Assembly: GCA_019429255.1 (NCBI GenBank)
Contig: JAHYIY010000010.1
Span: forward strand, 36,591-100,590
Source of the DNA: Desulfuromonadales bacterium
Lineage (GTDB): Bacteria; Desulfobacterota; Desulfuromonadia; Desulfuromonadales; Geopsychrobacteraceae
Length of the DNA stretch: 64,000 nucleotides
Direction of reading: 5' to 3'
Shown here one piece after another: positions 18,309-26,715 of this stretch. The notes below the pieces were generated by a model. That model saw nothing but the letters and a program-made list of their open reading frames with translations, had not been told where the DNA came from and did not search any database. Each line of letters opens with the position of its first letter. Positions within the stretch are counted from its first letter, which is position 1. Made by a program: the position numbers and the translations under genes.

Positions 18309-18464
18309 CTAGCCTCTTGTCTTGTCTTGTTCAACGAGATGTTCGTTGATATCAAAAACAGAGCCACAGTTGGGACATTTGACCATAGTTGGCTTGCCCG
18401 CTGCGCAAGCCGTTAATGACAATGCCAGCAGTAAAAGAACACCCCACCCCGCTAACTTTTTCAT
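18309..18464 (-). CDS. Small lipoprotein with a CPNCG half zinc ribbon
   Basis: 51 codons that short-gene cutoffs would miss. The start MKKLAGWGVLLLLALSLTAC is a lipoprotein signal (lipobox LTAC, Cys20). The mature part is only about 32 residues and holds KCPNCGSVFD, a CxxC knuckle. The ribosome site AGAAAGGAGAAATACT is excellent and a terminator follows, so the gene looks real and is expressed alone. Two such knuckles in a dimer could bind zinc or iron. No family is recognised. Confidence 0.8.
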   Translation of the reverse strand: MKKLAGWGVLLLLALSLTACAAGKPTMVKCPNCGSVFDINEHLVEQDKTRG

Positions 18465-18729
18465 AGTATTTCTCCTTTCTTAGAGATCAAAAGACTCAGC
18501 TGAGTCGTCTATGTAATTGTAATATTATGAGACAGGAGATAATAAGAATGTAGTCAGGAATACAATTCAGAGATTTATTCAGGAAAAATTTCATTTTTAT
18601 TTTTAATTGTAACCATTAATACAATCCAAACAGCATATAACCTTATATACATGTAATCAAAGAAGTAATGTAGGTTTTTTGTTCGTGAATATTCGATCAA
18701 AAGTGTCTTTTTTACTCAAGGAGAAAAAA

Positions 18730-19443
18730 ATGAACTACATCTCGGGATTAAGAAACCTGCTTTTGTTGCTCATAGTAAGCGTTATTGTTGGCTGCGCTGG
18801 GCCGGCGAAACGTGTTGATCCGGTCAATGCCATTGCCTTGTCTGCTCCAGTTGCTCCCGGATTAGCGTTGCACCAGGTCAGTACCGATCTGGGTGTAGTT
18901 CTGGAAACATTGTCGGAAAATTGGGAGATAACTATGGTGCCGACACTCAATATGTTGGAGCATCAGGCCGAACATGAAGAGGAGAATGCCGTCAACGCAG
19001 GGAAGCGGATCTCGAGATCAGAGGCTATGGAGCGCGCGCGCCGATTTTTTCAAAACAGTAAGGACCTCTATTTTCTTAATAGTGATAGTGACGCCCATTT
19101 GCTGTTCAGTTTTGCTAAGTTAACGCCGCGCCAGCCGGAACCGACGGCTGATCATGTTGCCAACTCGGTTCTGGCGGCAATGGCCGGGGTGACTGCAGAA
19201 GGGTGGATCAAGCATGCAGAAAGCCATCAACCTGTTCAAGTTAAGGGAGCCCAGTACGCACATTATTTTGAAATTGACTATACAAAAGACAAAGAACGCC
19301 AGTTTTTCAAGGGACTTGTTGGCTATACGCAGCCTTACTGGTTCTGGTTTTATACTTATGACCATCTCCATGCCCCCCAAGATAGCGCTTTATTGGAGCG
19401 AATTTTTGAAACTTTCGAAGTTCGTACCGATGTCGCTCGCTAA
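18730..19443 (+). CDS. Lipoprotein of unknown function
   Basis: 237 residues. Lipoprotein signal ending VIVGCAG (Cys at about 22). The remainder is soluble, rich in charged residues, and matches no family I recognise. It ends in a YTYDHLHAP…FETFEVRT segment that could be a compact alpha/beta domain. CAAGGAG 7 nt before the ATG fixes the start; an upstream GTG/TTG extension (18679) is rejected. It follows an AT-rich promoter region shared with the divergent small lipoprotein. Confidence 0.7.
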   Translation: MNYISGLRNLLLLLIVSVIVGCAGPAKRVDPVNAIALSAPVAPGLALHQVSTDLGVVLETLSENWEITMVPTLNMLEHQAEHEEENAVNAGKRISRSEAMERARRFFQNSKDLYFLNSDSDAHLLFSFAKLTPRQPEPTADHVANSVLAAMAGVTAEGWIKHAESHQPVQVKGAQYAHYFEIDYTKDKERQFFKGLVGYTQPYWFWFYTYDHLHAPQDSALLERIFETFEVRTDVAR

Positions 19444-19660
19444 ATATGTTGACCAGAAAAAGGCCTACTCACCAAGGTGTTGACCAATGCTGATCGTTTC
19501 ACAAAGATTAGCGTTATATTCTCCAGAACGTAATCAAAGCTACATTATTTTCCGATCAATGGAGGTAAGGTTTAGCCAGAAAAGAATATCAATGGTGTAA
19601 CGTACATCGCATCGGTTTACATGTTTTTTTAAGGGTGTTGGCTCTAGGGAAAACTGTTTT

Positions 19661-20419
19661 ATGCAGTTTAAAGTTGATCTACTGAAAAAAATGCCACCTT
19701 TTAGTCAGCTGTCAGAGGATGAGTTGAATCGTCTGATGAAGTCTGCTGACATGATTCGTTATAAGCGCAATGCGGTTGTTTATGTTGCCCATGATCCCAG
19801 TGACAGAGTTTTTGTCATATGCGATGGCCGGGTCAAATTGTCGCGTTCCAGCTCTGAAGGTCGTGAAGTTGTTCTTGATATTCTTGTTGCCGGCGAAATG
19901 TTTGGCGAGATGGTCATCTGCGGGGAATCTCTGCGAACCCACAGTGCGGTAGCGATCGATGATTCTCTGCTTTGCGCGCTCAAGCGCCAGGATGTTGAGT
20001 TGGTACTCCAGACGAATCCGGATCTTGCAAAGCAAATCTTGTGTCATGTTGGAGACCGTTGCGCCGAACTGGAGCTGCGTCTGGAAGATCAGATATTTCT
20101 GCCGGTTGAACAGCGCCTCTTGCTGATTCTCTTCAGACAGGCTGGTCGTCATGGCGAACGATGTGTCGATGGTAGTGTTATTATCCACTTGATTCAAAAA
20201 GATCTGGCCCATTTGATCGGCGCTTCACGTGAGACAGTGGCGGAGCTGCTTGCCACCTACAAAAAAAAAGGTGTTCTTCATACCGGTTATCGCACAATCA
20301 GGCTTCTGGATATGGATGCGATTAGCGCCGCTTTATCTGCAGAAGGTTGTGATTCCAGGAATCTACAATCGTATGCTTACTGCAGGGCAAAAACCATCAG
20401 AACACTGGCGCTAAAATAA
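19661..20419 (+). CDS. Crp/Fnr-family transcription regulator
   Basis: 252 residues. Beta-roll effector domain (about 10–115, with GEMFGEMVICGE), long dimer helix, and winged helix (IIHLIQKDLAHLIGASRETVAELLATYKKKG). It carries several Cys, but not the N-terminal FNR set. The C-terminus is about 20 residues longer than usual. Downstream at 84 nt is a heme protein gene, so a nitrosative or redox signal is plausible but unproven. No good ribosome site precedes the ATG. Confidence 0.88.
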   Translation: MQFKVDLLKKMPPFSQLSEDELNRLMKSADMIRYKRNAVVYVAHDPSDRVFVICDGRVKLSRSSSEGREVVLDILVAGEMFGEMVICGESLRTHSAVAIDDSLLCALKRQDVELVLQTNPDLAKQILCHVGDRCAELELRLEDQIFLPVEQRLLLILFRQAGRHGERCVDGSVIIHLIQKDLAHLIGASRETVAELLATYKKKGVLHTGYRTIRLLDMDAISAALSAEGCDSRNLQSYAYCRAKTIRTLALK

Positions 20420-20502
20420 TGAATTTAGCAGTTACAACAACGCTTGTCGCTCACATCGGAGCGTGGAGAACCCATCTTTAACTTTTAAAAGGAGATTCCA
20501 TC

Positions 20503-21003
20503 ATGAAAAAGAACAATCGGTATCTGAGCGCAATGGTATTAATCAGTTTATTTGTTTTACCCAGTAGTTTTGCCTTTGCCAACGGGTCTTCTTTGCCGTC
20601 GACTGATGCCGGAGAGGTTTACAACTATCTGACCAAGGAATCTCCCTACCAGACCTGGTCACTGTTTCCCGGGACACAAAAAATGTACAAAGGCCAGAGC
20701 CCTCACGGTGCCCTGATCACGACTTACGTTTCAGCGGATGTTAAACAGGCCATTGAAACCGGCAAGGGTAAGTTGCCTGACGGCGGTTTTATCGTCAAAG
20801 AAAATTACATGCCTGATGGCACGTTGGACGCTATCACCATTATGTACCGGGTAAAAGGCTATAACCCCGACGGCGGTGACTGGTTTTGGGCCAAATACGG
20901 TTCAGGCGGTCGGGTGGATGCTGCCGGCAAGGAAGCCATGTGCGTCGGCTGTCATGCCGCAGTAAAAGACAATGACTGGGTTTTTGTCGGTCCGATTAAA
21001 TAG
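20503..21003 (+). CDS. Cytochrome P460-family c-type heme protein
   Basis: 166 residues with a signal peptide (1–26, ending AFA). One C-terminal heme motif CVGCH (about residues 146–150). Conserved P460 patterns are LFPGTQKMYKGQSPHG, FIVKENYMPDG and YNPDGGDWFWAKYG. Family members oxidise hydroxylamine or bind NO (cytochrome c'-beta). Which of these applies depends on a heme–lysine cross-link that cannot be judged here. AAAAGGAG before the ATG is strong. The upstream Crp/Fnr gene may regulate it. Confidence 0.9.
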   Translation: MKKNNRYLSAMVLISLFVLPSSFAFANGSSLPSTDAGEVYNYLTKESPYQTWSLFPGTQKMYKGQSPHGALITTYVSADVKQAIETGKGKLPDGGFIVKENYMPDGTLDAITIMYRVKGYNPDGGDWFWAKYGSGGRVDAAGKEAMCVGCHAAVKDNDWVFVGPIK

Positions 21004-21010
21004 CGATCAC

Positions 21011-21046
21011 AAACCTCCAGGCGCTTACATCTTGCCTGGAGGTTTT
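21011..21046 (+). terminator. Intrinsic terminator of the P460 gene
   Basis: Arms AAACCTCCAGGC and GCCTGGAGGTTT are fully paired with an 11-nt loop and followed by TTTT, 8 nt after the stop. Confidence 0.88.
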
Positions 21047-21101
21047 CAATCTCATCCTTCCCCCTTACTCTACCGACTTTTTCTTTTTCTAATAAATATA
21101 C

Positions 21102-21251
21102 GTTCAGCACCGGGCCTTTGAATCCTCTGTCAAGGGACGCGATTGTTTCCCGTTGGGTCATCCATGACCGCTTTTTGTCGCTGTCCATGGCGACAAAAAC
21201 CCTTGCCACAGGATCCAAAGACCCTGTGCAAGGATAGAGCTGAATAGTTAC
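21102..21251 (-). mobile_element. 156-bp MITE family, copy 2 (150 bp, older)
   Basis: Reverse complement of the element at 11433 and 56022, with more substitutions and one damaged end: GTTCAGC is present but the outer GTATCT is changed. It lies in a gene-free gap of about 416 bp. ATAAATAT occurs near both ends, which may be a decayed target duplication, but the alignment is not clean. Confidence 0.85.
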
Positions 21252-21357
21252 ATATAAATATAAAAGTATCGGTAAAACTTATCAGAGTGTGAGCTGTGTT
21301 ACATTCTGTCTTTACCGATCTCGTTAGCATTAAGTACAAGGGTTGTTTAAGGAGGCG

Positions 21358-21384
21358 ATGGTTAACCCAAAGAGCTGTCGTTGA
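21358..21384 (+). other. Eight-residue ORF with a strong ribosome site
   Basis: AAGGAGGCG stands directly before ATG and a frame of only eight codons (MVNPKSCR) and a stop, 36 nt before the AhpD-like gene. It could be a leader peptide or a relic of an earlier gene. Confidence 0.3.
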
Positions 21385-21419
21385 GGTTTTATTAATGACG
21401 CTTCGACAAAGGAGGTTTT

Positions 21420-21947
21420 ATGAGTCGAATTCGTACCATTGATGTTCAGGAAGGATCTGCATACGTTACTTCTATTCTAAAGGAAATTCATCAAGCGTTT
21501 GGCTATGTTCCCCATCTGTTTTCAACTTATGCCCATCATCCGCCGCTGCTCGAAGCCAACTGGAACAAGGTGAAACGGGTGATGATGGAAGGTGACCTGT
21601 CGCGCAAGACCAAAGAGGCCATCGCCCTGCTGGTATCGCAGGACAATGGCTGTAACTACTGTGTTGCCGCCCATACCGGTGCTTTGCAGATGATCGGGCT
21701 CAGCGACGAAGAGATCGAAAAAATATCCTCGCAACTGGACGCTGCCGATTTTTCTGAACTGGAGCGATCCCTGATCCGCTTTGCCCGTAAAGCCAACAGC
21801 GACCCCCACCGGGTCAGCGATGAAGAATTTCAGGCGCTTAAAGCGACCGGCGCGACAGATGCACAGATTGTCGAGGCTTTGGGTGTCATGGAGGTGTTTA
21901 CTGCTTTTAATAAATTCCTTGACGTCTTGCAGGTAGATTTGGGGTAG
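21420..21947 (+). CDS. Carboxymuconolactone decarboxylase/AhpD-family peroxidase-related protein
   Basis: 175 residues, all-helical. The AhpD active-site block NGCNYCVAAHTGAL gives C-x-x-C plus the conserved His (about residues 78–85), so a peroxide- or thiol-linked redox role is likely. AAAGGAGG lies before the ATG. The fusion oxidoreductase starts 88 nt after the stop, suggesting shared redox work. Confidence 0.88.
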   Translation: MSRIRTIDVQEGSAYVTSILKEIHQAFGYVPHLFSTYAHHPPLLEANWNKVKRVMMEGDLSRKTKEAIALLVSQDNGCNYCVAAHTGALQMIGLSDEEIEKISSQLDAADFSELERSLIRFARKANSDPHRVSDEEFQALKATGATDAQIVEALGVMEVFTAFNKFLDVLQVDLG

Positions 21948-22035
21948 CTTGCAAGAAGATTTTAAGCAGGGGAAACACCCTCATTTGATAAAAGTACCAG
22001 ATGATCGGCGAGCACCTTGCTGCCGGGAGGAAACT

Positions 22036-24177
22036 ATGGGTTTTTTGGGAAAAAAAGGAATTATTGTTGCTGTCGTTGTGGTTCTGATCGGGCTCTTTTT
22101 TGTGTTTGATCTGCATCATTTTCTGACCTTGGCGGAGCTGAAAACACGGCAGGAGGCCTTTCACCAGTTTTATCTGGCGAATCGTCTGGTGACCCTGGGA
22201 ACCTATTTTTTGCTTTATATTGTCGTCACCGCCTTGTCGCTGCCCGGCGCAACCGTCATGACCCTGGCCGGCGGTGCCCTGTTCGGTTTCTGGTCGGCGC
22301 TGATCGTTGTGTCTTTCGCCAGTACCATCGGCGCGACTCTGGCCTTTCTGGTCAGTCGTTTTCTGTTACGTGACTGGGTTCAGGGGAAGTTTGGCGAACG
22401 TCTGAAGGCCCTCAATGACGGCATTGCCAAAGAGGGGGGATTCTATCTGTTTACCTTGCGGTTGGTGCCCCTGTTTCCTTTCTTTGTCATCAATCTGGTC
22501 ATGGGTTTGACCCCGATGCGCACCTGGACCTACTACTGGGTCAGCCAGATCGGCATGCTGGCTGGTACCGCTGTTTACGTCAACGCCGGCACCCAGCTTG
22601 GTCAGATCGAGAGTCTGGGCGGAATTCTCTCACCCGGGCTACTCTTTTCATTTGTCCTGCTCGGAGTTTTCCCCCTGCTTGCCCGTAAAGGAGTTGATAT
22701 GCTTCAGAAGCGCAAAAGCCTGAAGAGTTTCCCCAAGCCAACATCCTTCGACTACAACATTGTCGTCCTTGGGGCCGGATCCGCCGGTCTGGTCAGTTCT
22801 TATATCGCTGCGGCGGTGAAGTCGAAAGTCGCCCTGATTGAGCGCGACAAGATGGGAGGCGATTGCCTGAATACCGGCTGTGTACCGAGTAAAGCTCTGA
22901 TCCGGTCGGCTAAAATTCTTAACTATGGCCGCCGAGCCAGTGAGTTTGGCTTGCGCCGCACGGATATCAATTTTGATTTTTCCGAGGTGATGGAGCGGGT
23001 GCAGCAGGTCGTAACCAAGGTTGAACCCCATGATTCGGTAGAACGCTACACTGATCTCGGGGTTGATTGTATTAAAGGCGAAGCGCGTATCACCTCGCCT
23101 TATACGGTGGAAGTGAACGGCCGCACCCTGACCACCCGTAACATTATCGTCGCGACCGGAGCTACCCCCTTTGTGCCACCGATCCCGGGGCTGGATCAGG
23201 TCGATTATCTGACCTCGGACAACCTCTGGCAGTTACGGGAATTACCAAAGCGTCTGGTGGTGCTCGGCGGTGGTCCCATCGGTTGTGAAATGACGCAAGC
23301 CTTCGCCCGATTTGGTGCGCAGGTGACCCAGGTTGAGATGGCTCCCCATATTATGGGGCGGGAGGATGCGGATGTCGCCGAATTTGTCCGTGAACGGTTT
23401 GTCACTGAGGGGGTGCAGGTTCTGACCAGTCACGCAGCTAAAGAGGTGGTTGTCAGGGGCGAAGACAAACTTCTGGTTTGTGAGCACCAGGGAGAACGGG
23501 TGGAGATCCCCTTTGACCAATTGCTGGTTGCCGTCGGCCGCAAGGCGCGGGTGGCCGGGTTTGGCCTGGAAGATCTGGGCGTCCGACTGAACGACCGTGG
23601 TACAGTTGACGTCGATCCCTTCATGCGCACCAACATCCCCAATATCTTCTGTGCCGGTGATGTTACCGGCCCCTATCAGTTTACCCATACCGCCGCGCAC
23701 CATGCCTGGTATGCTGCCGTCAACGCGTTGTTTGGCGATGTTAAGAAGTTCCGCGTTGATTATCGCGTCATCCCCTGGTGTACTTTTACCGATCCCGAGG
23801 TTGCCCGCGTTGGCCTCAATGAAGCCGACGCCCGTGCCCAGGGAATCCCTTATGAAGTCACCCGTTTTGAGCTGGAAGAGCTCGATCGCGCCATCGCCGA
23901 AGAGGAAACCCACGGCTGGGTCAAGGTTATCACCCCACCTGGCAAGGATAAAATCCTTGGTGTCACCATTGTTGGTACTCACGCCGGTGATCTGATTGCA
24001 GAATATATCCTGGCGATGAAGCACGGTCTGGGCTTGAACAAGATTCTTGGCACCATCCACCCCTATCCGACCCTGGCCGAAGCCAACAAGATGACGGCCG
24101 GTGAGTGGAAACGAGCCCATGCCCCGGAAAAACTGCTGGCCTGGCTGGAGAAATATCACGCCTGGCGGCGGGGGTGA
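22036..24177 (+). CDS. TVP38/TMEM64-family membrane domain fused to mercuric-reductase-like flavoprotein
   Basis: 713 residues. Residues 1–230: VTT/DedA-type membrane domain (LPGATVMTLAGGALFGFW and the RLVPLFPFFVINLVMGLT motif). Residues about 240–713: class I pyridine nucleotide-disulfide oxidoreductase with FAD motif VVLGAGSAGLVSSY, redox pair CLNTGCVPS, NAD motif VVLGGGPIGCEMTQAF and dimer-domain HPYPTLAE. The enzyme part lacks the mercury-binding MerA N-domain and the vicinal C-terminal Cys pair, so mercury reduction is unlikely. GGGAGGAAACT fixes the ATG; an upstream start at 21949 is rejected. Confidence 0.92.
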   Translation: MGFLGKKGIIVAVVVVLIGLFFVFDLHHFLTLAELKTRQEAFHQFYLANRLVTLGTYFLLYIVVTALSLPGATVMTLAGGALFGFWSALIVVSFASTIGATLAFLVSRFLLRDWVQGKFGERLKALNDGIAKEGGFYLFTLRLVPLFPFFVINLVMGLTPMRTWTYYWVSQIGMLAGTAVYVNAGTQLGQIESLGGILSPGLLFSFVLLGVFPLLARKGVDMLQKRKSLKSFPKPTSFDYNIVVLGAGSAGLVSSYIAAAVKSKVALIERDKMGGDCLNTGCVPSKALIRSAKILNYGRRASEFGLRRTDINFDFSEVMERVQQVVTKVEPHDSVERYTDLGVDCIKGEARITSPYTVEVNGRTLTTRNIIVATGATPFVPPIPGLDQVDYLTSDNLWQLRELPKRLVVLGGGPIGCEMTQAFARFGAQVTQVEMAPHIMGREDADVAEFVRERFVTEGVQVLTSHAAKEVVVRGEDKLLVCEHQGERVEIPFDQLLVAVGRKARVAGFGLEDLGVRLNDRGTVDVDPFMRTNIPNIFCAGDVTGPYQFTHTAAHHAWYAAVNALFGDVKKFRVDYRVIPWCTFTDPEVARVGLNEADARAQGIPYEVTRFELEELDRAIAEEETHGWVKVITPPGKDKILGVTIVGTHAGDLIAEYILAMKHGLGLNKILGTIHPYPTLAEANKMTAGEWKRAHAPEKLLAWLEKYHAWRRG

Positions 24178-24226
24178 ACCGGGGGTGGCTCAAAACCGGT
24201 TAACCCTTGTTAGTGCCTGAACAAAG

Positions 24227-24383
24227 TTGATGGCGTCGCAAAAACTCACCAGCTGCTGCGTTGCCGCCATCGGCTCACTGCTTCGACGTAGGTAAGTACT
24301 CCTCATTGTTCAATAATGGCGCTCCTTGCATATGGCGTTTTTAGCCTATCATCCAACCTGATGTTTTTTTGCGAAAGCATCAA
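24227..24383 (-). repeat. 157-bp dispersed repeat element, copy B
   Basis: Reverse-complement partner of 3665–3821 with the same length and ends. In this copy about 20 bp at each end pair as an inverted repeat (TTGATG…TCGCAAAAA on both sides), which supports a MITE-like nature. It occupies the gap between the fusion oxidoreductase and the DUF547 gene. Confidence 0.82.
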
Positions 24384-24418
24384 CGTTGATCTGTAGAAAT
24401 AACCTTGTGGAGGAACGT

Positions 24419-25285
24419 ATGCGTTTTTTGCACTGGTTGTATCCGGTGTTGGTTTTTTTGGTGGTGATGGTTTTTTCAGCAACGGCCGGTGTTGCTGAAG
24501 ACAATAGTGAATTAGAAGGGCTCTATGCCCCCTATGCCGAGATACTGCAGCGTTTTGTCGTGGAAAAAGATCTGCCGGGAGGTGGCCTGGTATCAGCCTT
24601 TAACTATGAAAAAGCCCTCGCTGACAGTGATACGTTCGCATTGTTGAATCAGCAAAAAGCTAACCTGGCCGAGTTTGATCCCGGTAACCTGACGGAAAAA
24701 TATCAATCCATCGCCTTCTGGCTGAATGCCTATAATTTTTTCATGATCGAACATCTTCTGACCCATCCCCTTAAAGGACAGCTGGTCGCTTCCGTCTGGG
24801 ATTATGGCGGGCGCTATAATCCCTTAAAAAAGCACGTTTTTGAGCTGGAGTTGTTCACTGTCGGCGGTAAAAAATACAGCCTGAGTGCCATCGAAAAAGA
24901 TATTCTGCTCGGTAGCGAGTACCAACGCAAGGGGTGGAAGGACGCCCGCGTTCATTACGCGGTCAACTGTGCATCGGTCGGCTGTCCGCCCTTAAGAAAA
25001 CACCTTTATACCCCAACCAACACCAATGATCTGATGACGGCCAACACGGTTCGTGCATTCAAGACCCAACGCCAGTTACACATTGACGGGCGCACCCTGA
25101 TGCTGTCCGAATTGTTCAAATGGTACGCAGATGATTTTATTGAAGCGGCCGGCAGTATTCGTCAATTTATCAAAGCCTATACCGATGAAGAACGTCATCC
25201 GCAGATCGATCAGACCGATCGGATAGGTTACATCGATTACGACTGGTCCCTGAACAGACCGGAAAATTTCAGCGAATTCAGATAA
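24419..25285 (+). CDS. DUF547 exported protein
   Basis: 288 residues with a signal peptide (1–25). DUF547 motifs: SIAFWLNAYNFFMIEHLL, VHYAVNCASVGCPPLR and FVVEKDLPGG. The family has a papain-like arrangement with a conserved Cys (in NCASVGCPP) but no proven activity. The ribosome site TGGAGGAACGT fixes ATG 24419 rather than 24386. The patatin gene follows 57 nt later. Confidence 0.86.
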   Translation: MRFLHWLYPVLVFLVVMVFSATAGVAEDNSELEGLYAPYAEILQRFVVEKDLPGGGLVSAFNYEKALADSDTFALLNQQKANLAEFDPGNLTEKYQSIAFWLNAYNFFMIEHLLTHPLKGQLVASVWDYGGRYNPLKKHVFELELFTVGGKKYSLSAIEKDILLGSEYQRKGWKDARVHYAVNCASVGCPPLRKHLYTPTNTNDLMTANTVRAFKTQRQLHIDGRTLMLSELFKWYADDFIEAAGSIRQFIKAYTDEERHPQIDQTDRIGYIDYDWSLNRPENFSEFR

Positions 25286-25342
25286 GCCTAGGTCATAAGA
25301 CCATGAACCGGTTGATGTGCGTTTAAGAGGGAGGGTTTTATC

Positions 25343-26227
25343 ATGGGATCTCATCACAAGACGGCTCTTATTTTTGCCGGTGGTGGCAGTCTTGGCGCCA
25401 TTCAGGTCGGCATGCTCAAGGCCCTGGCTTTCCATGGTGTTCAGCCCGATTTACTGGTTGGTTCATCCGTCGGCGCGATCAACGCCGCCTACTTTGCCGC
25501 CGACCCTTCGCCTCAGGGGGTTGCGGGGCTCGAAGCAATCTGGCGTAGCCTGACCCGGGATGAGGTATTCCACTACTCCTGGTTTGGTGTATTAAGAAGC
25601 CTCTTAAGTAAACGAACCCATCTTTTTGATGAAAAAGTCTTTCTCCAGTTTCTGTCCAGACGTTTGCCTTACTGTGATTTTCAGGAAGCGACGGTACCGA
25701 TTCATATTGTTGCCAGCGATTTTGTCAGCGGCGAAGAGGTGGTGCTTGAGCGCGGGGACATTCTTTCCGCCTTGCTGGCCAGCGCCGCTATTCCCGGGGT
25801 TTTCCCCCCGGTTAAGATTGACGGTCGCTACCTGATTGATGGTGGAGTGGCTAATCACACTCCGGTTTCAACCGCCATCAGGCTCGGTGCAACGCGTCTG
25901 ATTGTCCTGCCGACCGGCTTTACTTGTGAGCCGGTTTTGCCTCCTACGGGCGCCCTGAGTATCGCCTTGCACGCGTTAAATCTGATTATTGCCAGGCAAT
26001 TGCTACAGGATCTGGAAGGCCATCGGGATCAGGCCAAGATTGCGGTTGTGCCCCCCTTATGTCCCTTGCGTACCAATCCCCTCAATTTTCAAGCGGCCGG
26101 AGCTCTGATTGATGACGGGTTTGCTGCGACGACAAGCTGGCTGGAGCAGGATGGTCTGAATAGGTGTTCTTCTTTTGAGTGCCTCAAACAACATCTTCAT
26201 TCACCTCAGGATACAGCCTCTGTCTGA
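25343..26227 (+). CDS. Patatin-like phospholipase (RssA type)
   Basis: 294 residues. Oxyanion loop GGGSLGAIQVGML, nucleophile elbow GSSVGA (Ser at about 41) and the catalytic Asp in DGGVANHTP form the patatin Ser–Asp dyad. No signal peptide, so it acts on the inner face of the membrane or in the cytosol. GAGGGAGGG precedes the ATG by a usable distance. The next small gene is 57 nt downstream. Confidence 0.9.
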   Translation: MGSHHKTALIFAGGGSLGAIQVGMLKALAFHGVQPDLLVGSSVGAINAAYFAADPSPQGVAGLEAIWRSLTRDEVFHYSWFGVLRSLLSKRTHLFDEKVFLQFLSRRLPYCDFQEATVPIHIVASDFVSGEEVVLERGDILSALLASAAIPGVFPPVKIDGRYLIDGGVANHTPVSTAIRLGATRLIVLPTGFTCEPVLPPTGALSIALHALNLIIARQLLQDLEGHRDQAKIAVVPPLCPLRTNPLNFQAAGALIDDGFAATTSWLEQDGLNRCSSFECLKQHLHSPQDTASV

Positions 26228-26284
26228 AAAAGCTGATGAGGCGATGAAGCAATAGCACCTGGAATCCGTTGCACAGGAGAAATC

Positions 26285-26512
26285 ATGATGACAATTTATA
26301 TCAGTGTGGCCGTCTTGCTGGGTCTGGCATATTTTCGCGTTCAGCTGTGGCTCTGGTCGCTGATTCTGGTGGTCGGCATCACTGTGCTTGCCTACGCCTG
26401 GGGCGCACCCGCCGGCATCAGCGTTGGGGTAGCGGCTGTTGCGGCGGTGGCTGCGGTGCTTCTTAATGTGCGTCCACTGCGGCGCGAGGTGCTGACCAGA
26501 CCGCTGTTTTAA
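26285..26512 (+). CDS. Stand-alone FadE-like N-terminal membrane domain
   Basis: 75 residues, two hydrophobic helices, then NVRPLRREVLTRPLF and a stop. This follows the N-terminus of FadE-type acyl-CoA dehydrogenases: hydrophobic start, RVxL, SLIL, and the basic R-P-L-R-R…PLF exit that normally continues into the enzyme. No frame downstream continues the dehydrogenase. It is either a truncated relic or an independent membrane peptide. CAGGAGAAATC before the ATG is good, which argues it is still translated. Confidence 0.6.
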   Translation: MMTIYISVAVLLGLAYFRVQLWLWSLILVVGITVLAYAWGAPAGISVGVAAVAAVAAVLLNVRPLRREVLTRPLF

Positions 26513-26715
26513 GTTGACCTACTCTTATATCTATCAGACCCGCCAGTCAGTTTGATACCCAGAACGATAACCAAACTTATGGTTTATTGAGTTTGGCCTG
26601 GTCTTTTTAATCATTGGCATGAATGATGTGGCTGTCGACGTGACAGTCTCCACTAGGGGGCCATGCCTGACGGTTGATTTTCATTAAGCGCATTCAACTT
26701 CCAGGGAGTTATTAC

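Noticed and set aside
23242..24159. 305-codon open frame antisense to the flavoprotein fusion
   Set aside because: The plus strand carries clear FAD and NAD motifs; the antisense frame has none.
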